Part shown: positions 27,057-35,610 of the stretch, one piece after another
How the letters are laid out: every line of letters starts with the position of its first letter
Numbering within the stretch: position 1 is the stretch's first letter
Assembly (NCBI GenBank): GCA_050031985.1
Contig: JBNAIG010000024.1
Location: forward strand, 1-64,000
Length of the DNA stretch: 64,000 bases
From: SZUA-368 sp028533045
Lineage (GTDB): Bacteria > Spirochaetota > Spirochaetia > DSM-2461
Reading direction: 5' to 3'
Made by a program: the position numbers and the translations under genes
The notes under the pieces: model-generated
Seen by the model: only the letters and a program-made list of their open reading frames with translations
Told to the model about the DNA's origin: nothing
Databases searched by the model: none

Positions 27057-28064
27057 CTAACTAATAACCATATTGATGGTCATAATGAACAGAGTCGTTC
27101 CCCGGTTACTGTTCATCGCCTGAATATCACCCTGATGATGTTGAGCAATAGATTTGGCAATGGTCAGCCCCAGACCGGACCCGCTGGTAGTTCGGCTGCT
27201 TTCGCCCCGATAGAGACGCTGGAAAAGAAGGGGTAACTCCTCTTCCGGGATGGTACCGGGATTTTCCACGGTCAGCTGAATCATATTGTCGTACAGTCGG
27301 AAAGAGAGGTGCACCTCCGAACCGGAGGATGAATAGCTCAAGGCATTTTGGACCAGATTGGAAGCGGCCCGGAGAAAGAGGGATGAGTCAGCCTTAAAAT
27401 AGAATTTGTCCCAACGGGAAATGAGGTTGATTCCATCCTTGTCCGCCTGAGGCCTGAAGCGGCCCGTAAGACTGTTGATAATCTCCTCACTGGAAAGCCA
27501 CTCCTTTTGAAGCACCAGGTCGGGCGTCTCGATTCTATTAAGAAGAGAAAAATCGCTCAACATGATTTCCAGCTCATTAATCTCCTTAAAAAGAATATCA
27601 TAACGCTCTTTGGAGTGGCTGAGAACGCCGTCCCGCATCCCCTCCAACTGGATTTTCATGGCCGTAACCGGAGTCCTTAAGTCATGGGTAATGTCCTGAC
27701 TCCAGCGCACCCGCTCCTTTTCGTTCTTATCCAACTCATACTGCAGCAGTTCCGCCGCCTGGGCAATCTCGTTGAACTCGGAGGGATTCTTGGTATAAAA
27801 ACTGACTTCTCTCTCTCCATTGGCCAGAGCGGTCAATTTCATGGAAAGAGAGCGGGTGGCCAGGGAAAGAGAGTCGGTCCTCTTTTTATGATTCAAATAG
27901 ATCATAATAACGAAGGAGGAGACTCCCAGTGAAAAAAGAATCACAGCCCCCGAATAGAGAGGGGCCGGAATAAGAGAAGAAAAGAATGAAAGAATTGAAA
28001 TAACCGCCAGAGCGGTCAAAGAAAGAACAAGAAGGATCAGGGTGTTAACCTTGGGGGTTCTCAT
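27057..28064 (-). CDS. Sensor histidine kinase
   Basis: 335 aa. Two close membrane helices (about 9-29 and 36-56) leave almost no extracytoplasmic loop, so the signal is probably sensed in or near the membrane. A HAMP-like linker leads to HisKA with the phospho-accepting His in ITHDLRTPVTAM, and a HATPase domain with NLVQNALSYSS (N-box), ENPGTIPEE (G1) and SGSGLGLTIAKS (G2). It follows its response regulator with a four-base overlap, so both come from one message. The target is unknown. Confidence 0.93.
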   Translation of the reverse strand: MRTPKVNTLILLVLSLTALAVISILSFFSSLIPAPLYSGAVILFSLGVSSFVIMIYLNHKKRTDSLSLATRSLSMKLTALANGEREVSFYTKNPSEFNEIAQAAELLQYELDKNEKERVRWSQDITHDLRTPVTAMKIQLEGMRDGVLSHSKERYDILFKEINELEIMLSDFSLLNRIETPDLVLQKEWLSSEEIINSLTGRFRPQADKDGINLISRWDKFYFKADSSLFLRAASNLVQNALSYSSSGSEVHLSFRLYDNMIQLTVENPGTIPEEELPLLFQRLYRGESSRTTSGSGLGLTIAKSIAQHHQGDIQAMNSNRGTTLFIMTINMVIS

Positions 28065-28759
28065 TTAAGTTCCCCGGCGAATCGGTACCCGTACCCCCTT
28101 ACAGTTTCCACCCAGTCAGGTCTTCCCAGTTTGGCACGGAGATTTTTAATATGCGTATCCACAGTACGGTCGTAACCGTCAAAGGAGTACTCCAGACACT
28201 GGTCGAGGATTTGCTCACGGGAGACAACAGCATTACCCGTGGAAGAGATAAACACAAGGATCTTCCATTCCGCAGCGGTGAGTTTAACCTCTTTGCCATT
28301 GAGAACAGCCCGGTGAGAACCTTCATCAAAATCCAGCTCATCGTTACCCAGCTTCCAGATAGTTCCCCCTTCCGCAGCCTCTTCATTTTGGGTGGCCCGC
28401 CTCAGAACAGCAGCCACACGAAGAACAAGCTCCTTAGAGCTGAAAGGTTTAATAATATAATCATCCGCTCCGATTTCGAAACCGGTTATTCGGTCCGACT
28501 CGGACTCGCGGGCAGAGAGAAAAATCAACGGCACCCGACTATACTGCCTGAGTTCCTTGGCAAAAATGAAACCGTCCCCATCGGGGAGCATGACATCCAA
28601 AATCAGAAGATCCGGTTTCCTTTCTATAATGGCTTCCTTAACCCCGCTCACGCCTTCGAACTGAGTTACATCGTAGTCGGCCAATTTCAAATATCCCGCT
28701 ACGGCTTCACGAATTGAATCGTTATCTTCTACAATAAATATGCTTTCCATAGTTATCAT
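28061..28759 (-). CDS. OmpR-family response regulator
   Basis: 232 aa. Receiver domain (1-120) with acidic pocket EDN, phospho-acceptor Asp in LLILDVMLPDGDG, Thr/Ser switch (FLSARE) and Lys in DDYIIKPF. Winged-helix DNA-binding domain follows (about 130-230): VKLTAAEWKILVFISSTGNAVVSREQILDQCL and VDTHIKNLRAKLGRPDWVETVRGYGYRF. It pairs with the adjoining sensor kinase. The start at 28759 follows an A+T-rich promoter-like region; a second ATG at 28750 is possible. Confidence 0.94.
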   Translation of the reverse strand: MITMESIFIVEDNDSIREAVAGYLKLADYDVTQFEGVSGVKEAIIERKPDLLILDVMLPDGDGFIFAKELRQYSRVPLIFLSARESESDRITGFEIGADDYIIKPFSSKELVLRVAAVLRRATQNEEAAEGGTIWKLGNDELDFDEGSHRAVLNGKEVKLTAAEWKILVFISSTGNAVVSREQILDQCLEYSFDGYDRTVDTHIKNLRAKLGRPDWVETVRGYGYRFAGELK

Positions 28760-28845
28760 TATTATATAACCTTATAAAATAATATCAAGTTTACCGATAT
28801 TCTTTTCATAGAAAGGACGTTTTTTTTGTGTTTTAAGGGGGTTTT

Positions 28846-29934
28846 ATGAGTTCAATCATCATTGCAGAGCTGGGAACGGCCCATGGAGGCTCATTAAGCA
28901 AGGCAGAGGAGATGATAGGCCGAGCCGCAGAAAGCGGGGCGGATTATGCCAAATTCCAGGTAGTTTTTGCCCGGGACATCATCCATCCCAACACGGGAAA
29001 TGTTCCCCTCCCCGGGGGAGATACCCCCCTGTACGAAGTCTTTGAAAAGCTGGAAAGGGACAGGGAATTCTACGAAAAACTACGCTCCCTCTGCGACCGG
29101 GAAGGAATCGGTTATCTCACAACCCCCTTTGGTCCGCAGAGCTGGGATCTGGTAACGGAGATGGGAGCAGAGCTGATTAAGATAGCCTCCCCCGAACTGA
29201 ATTACCTCCCTCTCCTGGAAAAAGCCTCAAATTGGCAAAAAAAAGAGGCTGGACGGGCTTTGATTCTCTCCACGGGAGTTTCCCTCCTGGCCGACATAGA
29301 AAGGGCTCTGGCCCTCTTTGCTTCACCAAAAGATATAACACTCCTCCACTGCATCACCTCCTACCCGGCTCCCCCGGAAGAGTACAATCTAAAACTGATC
29401 CCCCACTACGCTGCCCTCTTCGGCTGCCCCGCAGGAGTATCGGACCACTCCACCGATCCCTTCATCGTCCCCCTCACCGCCACAGCCCTGGGAGGAACCA
29501 TGATAGAGAAACACTTCTGTCTTAGCCACGACGGAGGCGGACTGGACGACCCCATAGCCCTGGAAGCGGATGACTTTGCCCGAATGGTTTCGGAAGTCCG
29601 GGAAGCCTCGGAATTGAGCCGGGAAGAACAAATGAAAAAAGTAGAGAAAAGATTAGGAACGGACCTGCTAAACAAAGTACTGGGTAACGGCTGCAAACGG
29701 CTTGCCCCGGCGGAAGCGGCCAACTACGGACGGACCAACCGCTCCCTTCACGCCTTGAAGGACCTTCCCGCCGGCACCATCCTCACCGGTGAAAACACAG
29801 CCCTTCTGCGAACAGAAAAAATTCTCACCCCCGGCCTGGAACCCAAAGACGCCCCCCTGGCCCTGGGCAAGAAACTCACCCGCCCCGTCGCCTCCGGCCA
29901 GGGAATCACCTGGAACGACCTTCTAACGCAGTAA
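28846..29934 (+). CDS. NeuB-family N-acetylneuraminate-type synthase with SAF domain
   Basis: 362 aa. Condenses phosphoenolpyruvate with an N-acetylhexosamine to make a nonulosonic acid. The TIM-barrel signatures are IIAELGTAHGGSLSKAEEMIGRAAESGADYAKFQ, YLTTPF, IKIASPELNYLPLL, LHCITSYPAPPEEYNL and GVSDHSTD; the C-terminal SAF (antifreeze-like) domain starts near RTNRSLHALKDLPAGTIL. Such acids decorate flagellin, LPS or capsule. No CMP-transferase or epimerase gene flanks it, unusual for a biosynthetic cluster. The gene ends against the tRNA repeat island. Confidence 0.9.
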   Translation: MSSIIIAELGTAHGGSLSKAEEMIGRAAESGADYAKFQVVFARDIIHPNTGNVPLPGGDTPLYEVFEKLERDREFYEKLRSLCDREGIGYLTTPFGPQSWDLVTEMGAELIKIASPELNYLPLLEKASNWQKKEAGRALILSTGVSLLADIERALALFASPKDITLLHCITSYPAPPEEYNLKLIPHYAALFGCPAGVSDHSTDPFIVPLTATALGGTMIEKHFCLSHDGGGLDDPIALEADDFARMVSEVREASELSREEQMKKVEKRLGTDLLNKVLGNGCKRLAPAEAANYGRTNRSLHALKDLPAGTILTGENTALLRTEKILTPGLEPKDAPLALGKKLTRPVASGQGITWNDLLTQ

Positions 29935-29937
29935 TCC

Positions 29938-30320
29938 CACATGAGGATTTTAGGTACCGCCGAAAACGAAACCCCGCCTCAAATAGAAACATCCCCGACA
30001 GCCCGGAAAAACGGGTTACCTTTGCTCCGACCAAAACGAATAGATTGTGGCGCGGGTTAGGCATCGGCAGGTTCTGAAACCGGAGTGTGCAAAAGCACAT
30101 GAGGATTTCAGGTTCCGTCGATAACGAAGCCCCGCCTCAAATAGCGACATCCCCCGACAGCCCGGAAAAACGGGTTACCTTTGCTCCGACCAAAACGAAT
30201 AGATTGTGGCGCGGGTTAGGCATCGACGGGTTCTGAAACCGGAGTGTGCAAAAGCACATGAGGATTTCAGGTTCCGTCGATAACGAAGCCCCCGTTACAA
30301 GATATCGTTTTGGTCGGAGC
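29938..30320. repeat. 158-bp intergenic repeat, two full copies plus one partial (cluster A)
   Basis: Full copies start at 29938 and 30096 with CACATGAGGATTTYAGGTWC; a partial copy starts at 30255 and ends in a hybrid tail. Each unit carries a hairpin TGTGC-AAAA-GCACA flanked by CTGAAA/TTTCAG arms, and a small hairpin around CCCG-GAAAAA-CGGG. TTTGCTCCGACCAAAACGA inside the unit is the reverse complement of TCGTTTTGGTCGGAGCAAA at the tail beside the terminator. Minus-strand ORFs across it are unlikely to be genes because 158 is not a multiple of three and the frame rotates. Confidence 0.85.
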
Positions 30321-30354
30321 AAAAAAAAAAGCACTGACATAAGTCAGTACTTTT
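30321..30354 (-). terminator. Terminator of tRNA operon, copy A
   Basis: Read on minus, AAGTACTGAC pairs with GTCAGTGCTT (one wobble, loop TTAT), then a run of ten T. It ends the minus-strand Lys-Glu tRNA transcript. Confidence 0.88.
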
Positions 30355-30360
30355 AATAGA

Positions 30361-30432
30361 CATCTCCAGGGGGAATCGAACCCCCGCTGCCAGGATGAAA
30401 ACCTGGTGTCCTAACCCCTAGACGATGGAGAC
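30361..30432 (-). tRNA. tRNA-Glu (UUC), copy A
   Basis: 72 nt on minus, starting GTCTCCATCGTCTAGGGG. Anticodon arm CCAGG-TTTTCAT-CCTGG gives TTC; T-arm GGGGGTTCGATTCCCCC. The 3' CCA is not encoded. It is the second gene of a Lys-Glu operon and identical to copy B at 31002. Confidence 0.96.
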
Positions 30433-30471
30433 ATAAAAAGGACGTAAACCCTTATGGCTGCGTACCTTAGC

Positions 30472-30544
30472 TGAGCCGCACTGGGTTCGAACCAGTGACC
30501 CACGCCTTAAAAGGGCGTTGCTCTACCAGCTGAGCTAGCGGCCC
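30472..30544 (-). tRNA. tRNA-Lys (UUU), copy A
   Basis: 73 nt on minus, starting GGGCCGCTAGCTCAGCTGG. Anticodon loop CTTTTAA gives TTT; T-arm CTGGTTCGAACCCAG. No encoded CCA. First gene of the operon, identical to copy B at 31112. Confidence 0.96.
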
Positions 30545-30566
30545 GTTGTCCTTGCGAACGAGTGGT

Positions 30567-30595
30567 AATATACATGAGGTTGAAAAAAGTGTCAA
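30567..30595 (-). promoter_or_regulatory. Sigma-70 promoter of tRNA operon, copy A
   Basis: On minus: TTGACA (30595-30590), 17 bases, TATATT (30572-30567). Same boxes and spacing in copy B. Confidence 0.88.
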
Positions 30596-30649
30596 TAAAA
30601 AGACGCTCCCTTAGTCATGAAAAAAAAAGGTTCCCCTTCCTTATCCCCA

Positions 30650-30962
30650 TTACAGGATATCCTTTTGAAGGGAGCAAAACGAATAGATTGTAGCGCGGGT
30701 TAAGCATCGGCGGGTTCTGAAACCGGAGTGTGCAAAAGCACATGAGGATTTCAGGTTTCGACGATAACGAAACCCCGCCTCAAATAGAAACATCCCCGAC
30801 AGCCCGGAAAAACGGGTTACCTTTGCTCCGACCAAAACGAATAGATTGTAGCGCGGGTTAGGCATCGGCGGGTTCTGAAACCGAAGTGTGCAAAAGCACA
30901 TGAGGATTTCAGGTTCCGACGATAACGAAGCCCCCGTTACAAGATATCGTTTTGGTCGGAGC
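30650..30962. repeat. 158-bp intergenic repeat, one full copy plus two partials (cluster B)
   Basis: A partial copy (about 30650-30738) begins with a hybrid tail CCATTACAGGATATCCTTTTG, the full copy is 30739-30896 and a partial copy 30897-30962 runs into the terminator. Spacing 158 bases, as in cluster A. The tail beside each terminator (GTTACAAGATATCGTTTTGG) and the one opening this cluster are variants of each other, showing that the array was rearranged along with the tRNA duplication. Confidence 0.8.
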
Positions 30963-30995
30963 AAAAAAAAAGCACTGACATATGTCAGTGCTTTA
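30963..30995 (-). terminator. Terminator of tRNA operon, copy B
   Basis: AAAGCACTGACA-TA-TGTCAGTGCTTT is a perfect palindrome (30969-30994); on minus it is followed by nine T residues. Confidence 0.9.
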
Positions 30996-31001
30996 AGTAG
31001 G

Positions 31002-31073
31002 CATCTCCAGGGGGAATCGAACCCCCGCTGCCAGGATGAAAACCTGGTGTCCTAACCCCTAGACGATGGAGAC
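31002..31073 (-). tRNA. tRNA-Glu (UUC), copy B
   Basis: Identical in all 72 bases to the gene at 30361-30432, 641 bases away; anticodon TTC. Confidence 0.96.
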
Positions 31074-31111
31074 ATAAAAGGACGTAAACCGTTATGGCTG
31101 CGTACCTTAGC

Positions 31112-31184
31112 TGAGCCGCACTGGGTTCGAACCAGTGACCCACGCCTTAAAAGGGCGTTGCTCTACCAGCTGAGCTAGCGGCCC
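31112..31184 (-). tRNA. tRNA-Lys (UUU), copy B
   Basis: Identical in all 73 bases to the gene at 30472-30544, 640 bases away; anticodon TTT. The spacer between Lys and Glu differs from copy A by one indel and one substitution. Confidence 0.96.
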
Positions 31185-31206
31185 GTTGTCCTTGCGAACG
31201 AGTGGT

Positions 31207-31235
31207 AATATACATGAGGTTTAAAAAAGTGTCAA
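31207..31235 (-). promoter_or_regulatory. Sigma-70 promoter of tRNA operon, copy B
   Basis: On minus: TTGACA (31235-31230), 17 bases, TATATT (31212-31207). Spacer differs from copy A only at AAACC versus CAACC. Confidence 0.88.
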
Positions 31236-31329
31236 CAATATGCCAAAACTTTTTTAAACTTTTTTTCCCCGGCCCCTTGGAAAGACAAATTCTCTTTCTT
31301 TAAAACCCCCTTTCTGCTACTCTGGAATC

Positions 31330-32091
31330 ATGACAGAAATGACTTTACTTTCCTATATTTTTATCTTCCTGGGAGGCCTGGGCGCAGGCTTTATAGACGC
31401 TATTGCGGGAGGGGGCGGAATGATTACCATCCCCGTTCTTCTTTCGGTCGGCCTCCCCCCTCATCTGGCCCTGGGAACCAATAAACTTCAATCCCCCTTT
31501 GGAACCCTTACCTCCTCACTTCTTTACGGCCGTTCCGGTCTGTTCGATTTTAAAAAAATCTGGCCGGGTATTCTTTTTACCTTTGTAGGAGCCATGACCG
31601 GGACCCTGCTCATTCAGAGAATCTCGGCAGACTTCCTGGAGAAAGCCGTTCCCCTCCTTCTATTGGGGATTTTCCTCTACACCCTCTTTAAAAAAGATAT
31701 GGGAGCCCGTATAGAAAAGAGCCGCATGAAGACTCTCCCCTTTTTGATTCTTTTTGGCCTTCTCCTGGGCTTCTATGACGGCTTCTTCGGTCCCGGAACC
31801 GGTTCTTTTTGGACGATAGCCTTCGTCACCGTAATGGGAATGAATCTAAAAGGAGCCACCGGCGCTACCAAACCCATGAACTTCATAAGCAACTTCACCG
31901 CCCTTATATTTTTTCTCATTGGAGGGAATGTGGTCATAACCGTTGGACTCATTATGGCGGCGGGTCAGGTCCTGGGAACCATTATCGGAGCCCGGCTGGT
32001 TATTAAGCATCCGCCCCGCTTTGTCCGCTACGCCCTCTTGATAATTGTGGGAGCCACCATTCTGAATACCTTCCGCCAATTTTATTTTTAA
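31330..32091 (+). CDS. TSUP (TauE/SafE-like) membrane permease
   Basis: 253 aa with about eight hydrophobic segments. The family repeat motif is seen twice: GLGAGFIDAIAGGGGMITIPVLLSVGLPPHLALGTNKLQSPFGT near the N-terminus and LLLGFYDGFFGPGTGSFWTIAFVTVMGMNLKGATGATKPMNFISN at mid-length. TSUP proteins move sulfite, sulfonates or other small organic anions across the inner membrane; the substrate cannot be told here. It is followed after 57 bases by the permease-EIIA gene, possibly co-transcribed. Confidence 0.92.
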   Translation: MTEMTLLSYIFIFLGGLGAGFIDAIAGGGGMITIPVLLSVGLPPHLALGTNKLQSPFGTLTSSLLYGRSGLFDFKKIWPGILFTFVGAMTGTLLIQRISADFLEKAVPLLLLGIFLYTLFKKDMGARIEKSRMKTLPFLILFGLLLGFYDGFFGPGTGSFWTIAFVTVMGMNLKGATGATKPMNFISNFTALIFFLIGGNVVITVGLIMAAGQVLGTIIGARLVIKHPPRFVRYALLIIVGATILNTFRQFYF

Positions 32092-32148
32092 AGGATTTTT
32101 TGCAGAATCCCTCCTTGTTTTCTATACTTGAGTTATGAGGAGGCTCAA

Positions 32149-33984
32149 ATGAATCTTAAAAAGGGAATCACCTTTTTTGGTGTTTTTAGTATTGCCACGG
32201 GAGCCATGATAAGCTCGGGGATTTTTATTCTTCCCGGTTTTGCCTTTGCCCGGACAGGCCCTTCCGTTTTCATCTCCTACTTTGTCGCCGGGATTCTGGG
32301 ACTTCTTGGTATTCTGAGTGTCATTGAACTGGCTACAGCCATGCCACGGGCCGGGGGAGACTATTATTTCATCAATAAGGCCTTTGGACCGGCTCTGGGG
32401 ACCATGTCCGGCTTTCTGGGCTGGTTCGCCTTGTCCCTAAAGAGCGCCTTTGCCATCTTTGGGATTGCCGAAATCATCCATATTTTCACCGGAGTCAATG
32501 TTCTGATATCCGGGCTGATTACCTGTATATTCTTCGTCTCCCTGAATATCGTAGGAGTCAAGGAAGCGGCCCGGTTCCAGACGATGATGGTCACCGGCCT
32601 TCTTACTCTCATGGTCATCTATGCAGTAAGCGGAATCAGTGAACTGAATATGAACCGCTTCACACCGTTTGTAAAAGACGGAGTGAATGAAATATTTGTT
32701 ACATCGGGATTCATCTTTATCTCCTTTGGGGGGCTTCTTAAGGTGGCCAACGTATCGGAAGAAGTGGTCAATCCCAAGCGGAACATTCCCCTGGGGCTGA
32801 TTTCCTCTGTCATAATCGTAACAATTCTCTATACGGCAGTCACCTTTATGATTACAGGGACACTGGATGGGGAAGCCTTTGCCAACTCCCTCACTCCTGT
32901 GGCCGATTCGGCCCGCAATTTCATGGGCGAGACCGGCTACTACCTGATTCTGGCCGCTTCATTCCTGGCTTTCTTTACCACAGCCAATGCGGGAATAATG
33001 TCCGCCTCCCGCTATCCCATGGCCCTGAGCCGGGACGAATTGATGCCCGCCTACCTGGGACGGGTGAACGAGCGATTCAAGACCCCCGTACTGGCCATCC
33101 TTCTCACAGGAGTTCTCATTTACCTCTCCCTCCTTCTTCCCCTGGATGTCTTGGTCAAAGCAGCCTCCACAGTCATACTCACCTCCTACGTACTCACAAA
33201 CATAGCCGTCATCATCCTAAGGGAGAGCGGCCTGACCAACTACCGCCCCTCCTTCAAAGCCCCGCTCTACCCCTTCCTCCAGATATTCTGCATCCTCCTC
33301 TTCTCCTTTTTCATAGTGGACATGGGGATGGACGCCATTGAGATAAGTCTGGCCCTCCTCTTTTTGAGTTTCTGTCTCTACATGGTCTACGGACGAAAGA
33401 AAAAACAGAGAGAATCAGCCCTACTTCATCTGCTTAAACGGATTACGGACAGACAGCTGGTGAACAATGTACTTGATGACGAACTGCGGGAAGTGGTTAT
33501 TAACCGGGATGAGATAGAACAGGACAATTTTGATGAGCTGATTAAGGACTGCCTTTTTATCGATATGGATGGCCCCTGTAACTTTGAAAATGTTCTGGAA
33601 CAGACAGCCAAGGCGATAGCAAAAGAGACCGGTATGGCCGACGGGGAGATAAAAAAACGTTTTCTCAAACGTCAGGAAGAATCCAACACGGCGGTTTCCG
33701 ACTTCCTCGCCCTACCCCACATTGTTATTGAGGGGGAAGGAAAAATGTTCCTCCATATTGTCCGCTGCCGGGAAGGGGTAAAATTTACGGAAAAAGAAAA
33801 TACCGTAAAGGCGATCTTTCTCCTGGGGGGTACGGCGGAAAAACGGCTTCTCCACCTCAAAACCCTCGCCTCTATGGCGACTTTAGTAGGAATGGAACAT
33901 TTCCAGGATCGCTGGCTCACCGCAAAGGACGGGACGGAAATCAAGAACCTTATGCTCTTGAATGAAAGGAAACGGTATAACTGA
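32149..33984 (+). CDS. APC-superfamily amino-acid permease fused to a PTS EIIA-like domain
   Basis: 611 aa with ATG at 32149, six bases after GAGGAGG. Residues 1-430 are a twelve-helix APC permease (TGAMISSGIFILPGFAFARTGP in helix 1; SFGGLLKVANVSEEVVNPKRNIPLG between helices 6 and 7). After a charged linker, about residues 440-600 match the fructose/Ntr-type EIIA fold, with the phosphorylatable His in FLALPHIVIEGEGKMFLHIVR. The domain suggests that transport is controlled by the PTS or PTS-Ntr phosphorelay. The permease substrate is unknown. A strong bidirectional terminator follows. Confidence 0.9.
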   Translation: MNLKKGITFFGVFSIATGAMISSGIFILPGFAFARTGPSVFISYFVAGILGLLGILSVIELATAMPRAGGDYYFINKAFGPALGTMSGFLGWFALSLKSAFAIFGIAEIIHIFTGVNVLISGLITCIFFVSLNIVGVKEAARFQTMMVTGLLTLMVIYAVSGISELNMNRFTPFVKDGVNEIFVTSGFIFISFGGLLKVANVSEEVVNPKRNIPLGLISSVIIVTILYTAVTFMITGTLDGEAFANSLTPVADSARNFMGETGYYLILAASFLAFFTTANAGIMSASRYPMALSRDELMPAYLGRVNERFKTPVLAILLTGVLIYLSLLLPLDVLVKAASTVILTSYVLTNIAVIILRESGLTNYRPSFKAPLYPFLQIFCILLFSFFIVDMGMDAIEISLALLFLSFCLYMVYGRKKKQRESALLHLLKRITDRQLVNNVLDDELREVVINRDEIEQDNFDELIKDCLFIDMDGPCNFENVLEQTAKAIAKETGMADGEIKKRFLKRQEESNTAVSDFLALPHIVIEGEGKMFLHIVRCREGVKFTEKENTVKAIFLLGGTAEKRLLHLKTLASMATLVGMEHFQDRWLTAKDGTEIKNLMLLNERKRYN

Positions 33985-33987
33985 TAA

Positions 33988-34022
33988 AAAAAGCATCCGA
34001 TGGGTCACACCGGATGCTTTTT
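33988..34022. terminator. Bidirectional terminator between permease and gltX
   Basis: AAAAAGCATCCG pairs with CGGATGCTTTTT, 12-bp stem with 11-base loop; A-run and T-run at the two feet serve both convergent genes. Confidence 0.93.
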
Positions 34023-34024
34023 AA

Positions 34025-35485
34025 CTACATTAGGTTCAGAAGGTTGTTAACCCGCTCAATCGCCTTGTCGACTCCCAGAATGTTAATCGACTCAAACATG
34101 GGGGGAGACACCTTGGTGCCCGTGACGGCCACACGGAGGGGCTGAAAAATCTGTCCCAGCTTCACTTCAAGTTCTTCCGCCTTCTGCTTAAAGCACTCTT
34201 CGTTTTCCTCTTCGCTGCGGTCGGCGTAGCCTTCTAGGACTTCCAGACAACCCTTTAGGATTGCCTTGGTTCCTTCGGCGTCCATTTTCTTGGGAATCGC
34301 CTCTTCCACATTGTAGGATTCGATCTCCTTAAAGAGGAATCGCAGGAGGCCGGGGGCGTCATTAATCACCTTAAGACGCTCCTGAATCAGGCTGTAAGAC
34401 TCTTTAACCAGGGCCATTTCCCCTTCCGTGGGAGGATCGGAGATAATGCCCTCCTCCTTAAGGAGAGGGAGGTAGAGGTTCTGAATCCGTTCCGGATCGG
34501 CCTGACGAATATACTGACCGTTAAACCACTCCAGCTTCTTGTAATCAAATACAGCGGGTGCCTTGTTAACCTTCTCCAGGCTGAATAGTTCCTTAAGGTC
34601 ATCGTGGGAGAAGAACTCACGGGAGTCGTCAAAGGACCATCCGAGCATAATAACGTAGTTCACCATGGCTTCCGGTAGATATCCCATGGTTCGGAAATCT
34701 CTGGCAAAGGTAGAACCGTGCCTTTTACTAAGCTTCTTGCCGTCCTTACCCATGATAAGGGGCATGTGACAGAATTTAGGCGTTTCCCAACCAAAGGCTT
34801 CGTACATAAGAATATGAAGCGGGGTAGAAGGAATCCACTCCTGCCCTCTAAAAATGTGTGTAATTTCCATCATATGATCATCTACCACACTGGCCAGATG
34901 ATAGGTGGGAAAACCGTCGGTTTTAAGAATTACCGGGTCGGGACTGATATCTTTAGACTTTCGTTTAATCTTTCCTAAAATCTCATCGTGGAAAGAGATG
35001 TCTCTCTGCTCGGGGATTTTTAGGCGAACAACATAGGGCTTACCCTCGTCCAGATTCTTCTGCACTTCCTCTTCCGGGAGATTTCGACAGTGCCGATCAT
35101 AACCGTAATCCTGCTTGTTCTCTTTCTGCTCTTCCCGGAGTTTTTCCATCCGCTCGGGGGTACAGAAACAGCGATAGGCCTTTCCCTCGGCAATCAGCTT
35201 TTCCGCATACTTGGTATAGTGCTCCAGCCGTTCAGACTGAATATAGGGACCGAAACCTCCGTCCTTGTCGGGACCTTCATCCCAATCGATTCCCAACCAA
35301 CTCAGGGTATCATAGAGATCCTGAAGGGACTCGTCGTTAAATCGGGCTCTATCCGTATCCTCAATGCGAAGAATAAACTTCCCTCCCTGGGACCGGGCGA
35401 AAAAATAGTTGAAGAGGAACATGCGTACCCCTCCGATGTGCTGAAGACCCGTAGGTGACGGGGCGTATCGTACTCTTACACTCAT
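34025..35485 (-). CDS. gltX: Glutamyl-tRNA synthetase
   Basis: 486 aa. Charges tRNA-Glu. Class I signature HIGH-like in APSPTGLQHIGGVRMFLFNYFFAR and KMSKS-like in KKLSKRHGS, plus FILRIEDTDRAR and HLASVVDDHMMEITHIFRGQEWIPSTPLH. A probable zinc site is degraded: the C-x-C region reads YRCFCTPERME. It is a single gene in convergent orientation to the permease. Two identical tRNA-Glu genes lie 3-4 kb away. Confidence 0.97.
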   Translation of the reverse strand: MSVRVRYAPSPTGLQHIGGVRMFLFNYFFARSQGGKFILRIEDTDRARFNDESLQDLYDTLSWLGIDWDEGPDKDGGFGPYIQSERLEHYTKYAEKLIAEGKAYRCFCTPERMEKLREEQKENKQDYGYDRHCRNLPEEEVQKNLDEGKPYVVRLKIPEQRDISFHDEILGKIKRKSKDISPDPVILKTDGFPTYHLASVVDDHMMEITHIFRGQEWIPSTPLHILMYEAFGWETPKFCHMPLIMGKDGKKLSKRHGSTFARDFRTMGYLPEAMVNYVIMLGWSFDDSREFFSHDDLKELFSLEKVNKAPAVFDYKKLEWFNGQYIRQADPERIQNLYLPLLKEEGIISDPPTEGEMALVKESYSLIQERLKVINDAPGLLRFLFKEIESYNVEEAIPKKMDAEGTKAILKGCLEVLEGYADRSEEENEECFKQKAEELEVKLGQIFQPLRVAVTGTKVSPPMFESINILGVDKAIERVNNLLNLM

Positions 35486-35610
35486 GACAACCGCCTTAAT
35501 TGTTGAAATCCTCCCGGTCGAATTGTCCGGGATGGGCTTTATTATACATTAATGGGCTAAAGTTGCAATTTTTTACAGGCAAAAAGGGAGTTTTTGTCGA
35601 TAAAATAAAA

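Noticed and set aside
29906..30964. Minus-strand ORFs of about 64-104 codons in the repeat island beginning MCFCTLRFQN
   Set aside because: They repeat with the 158-bp unit, whose length is not a multiple of three, so later copies are read in other frames; no RBS or coding character.
30240..31000. CRISPR-like array
   Set aside because: Repeats are about 158 bp with no regular 30-bp spacers and no cas genes.
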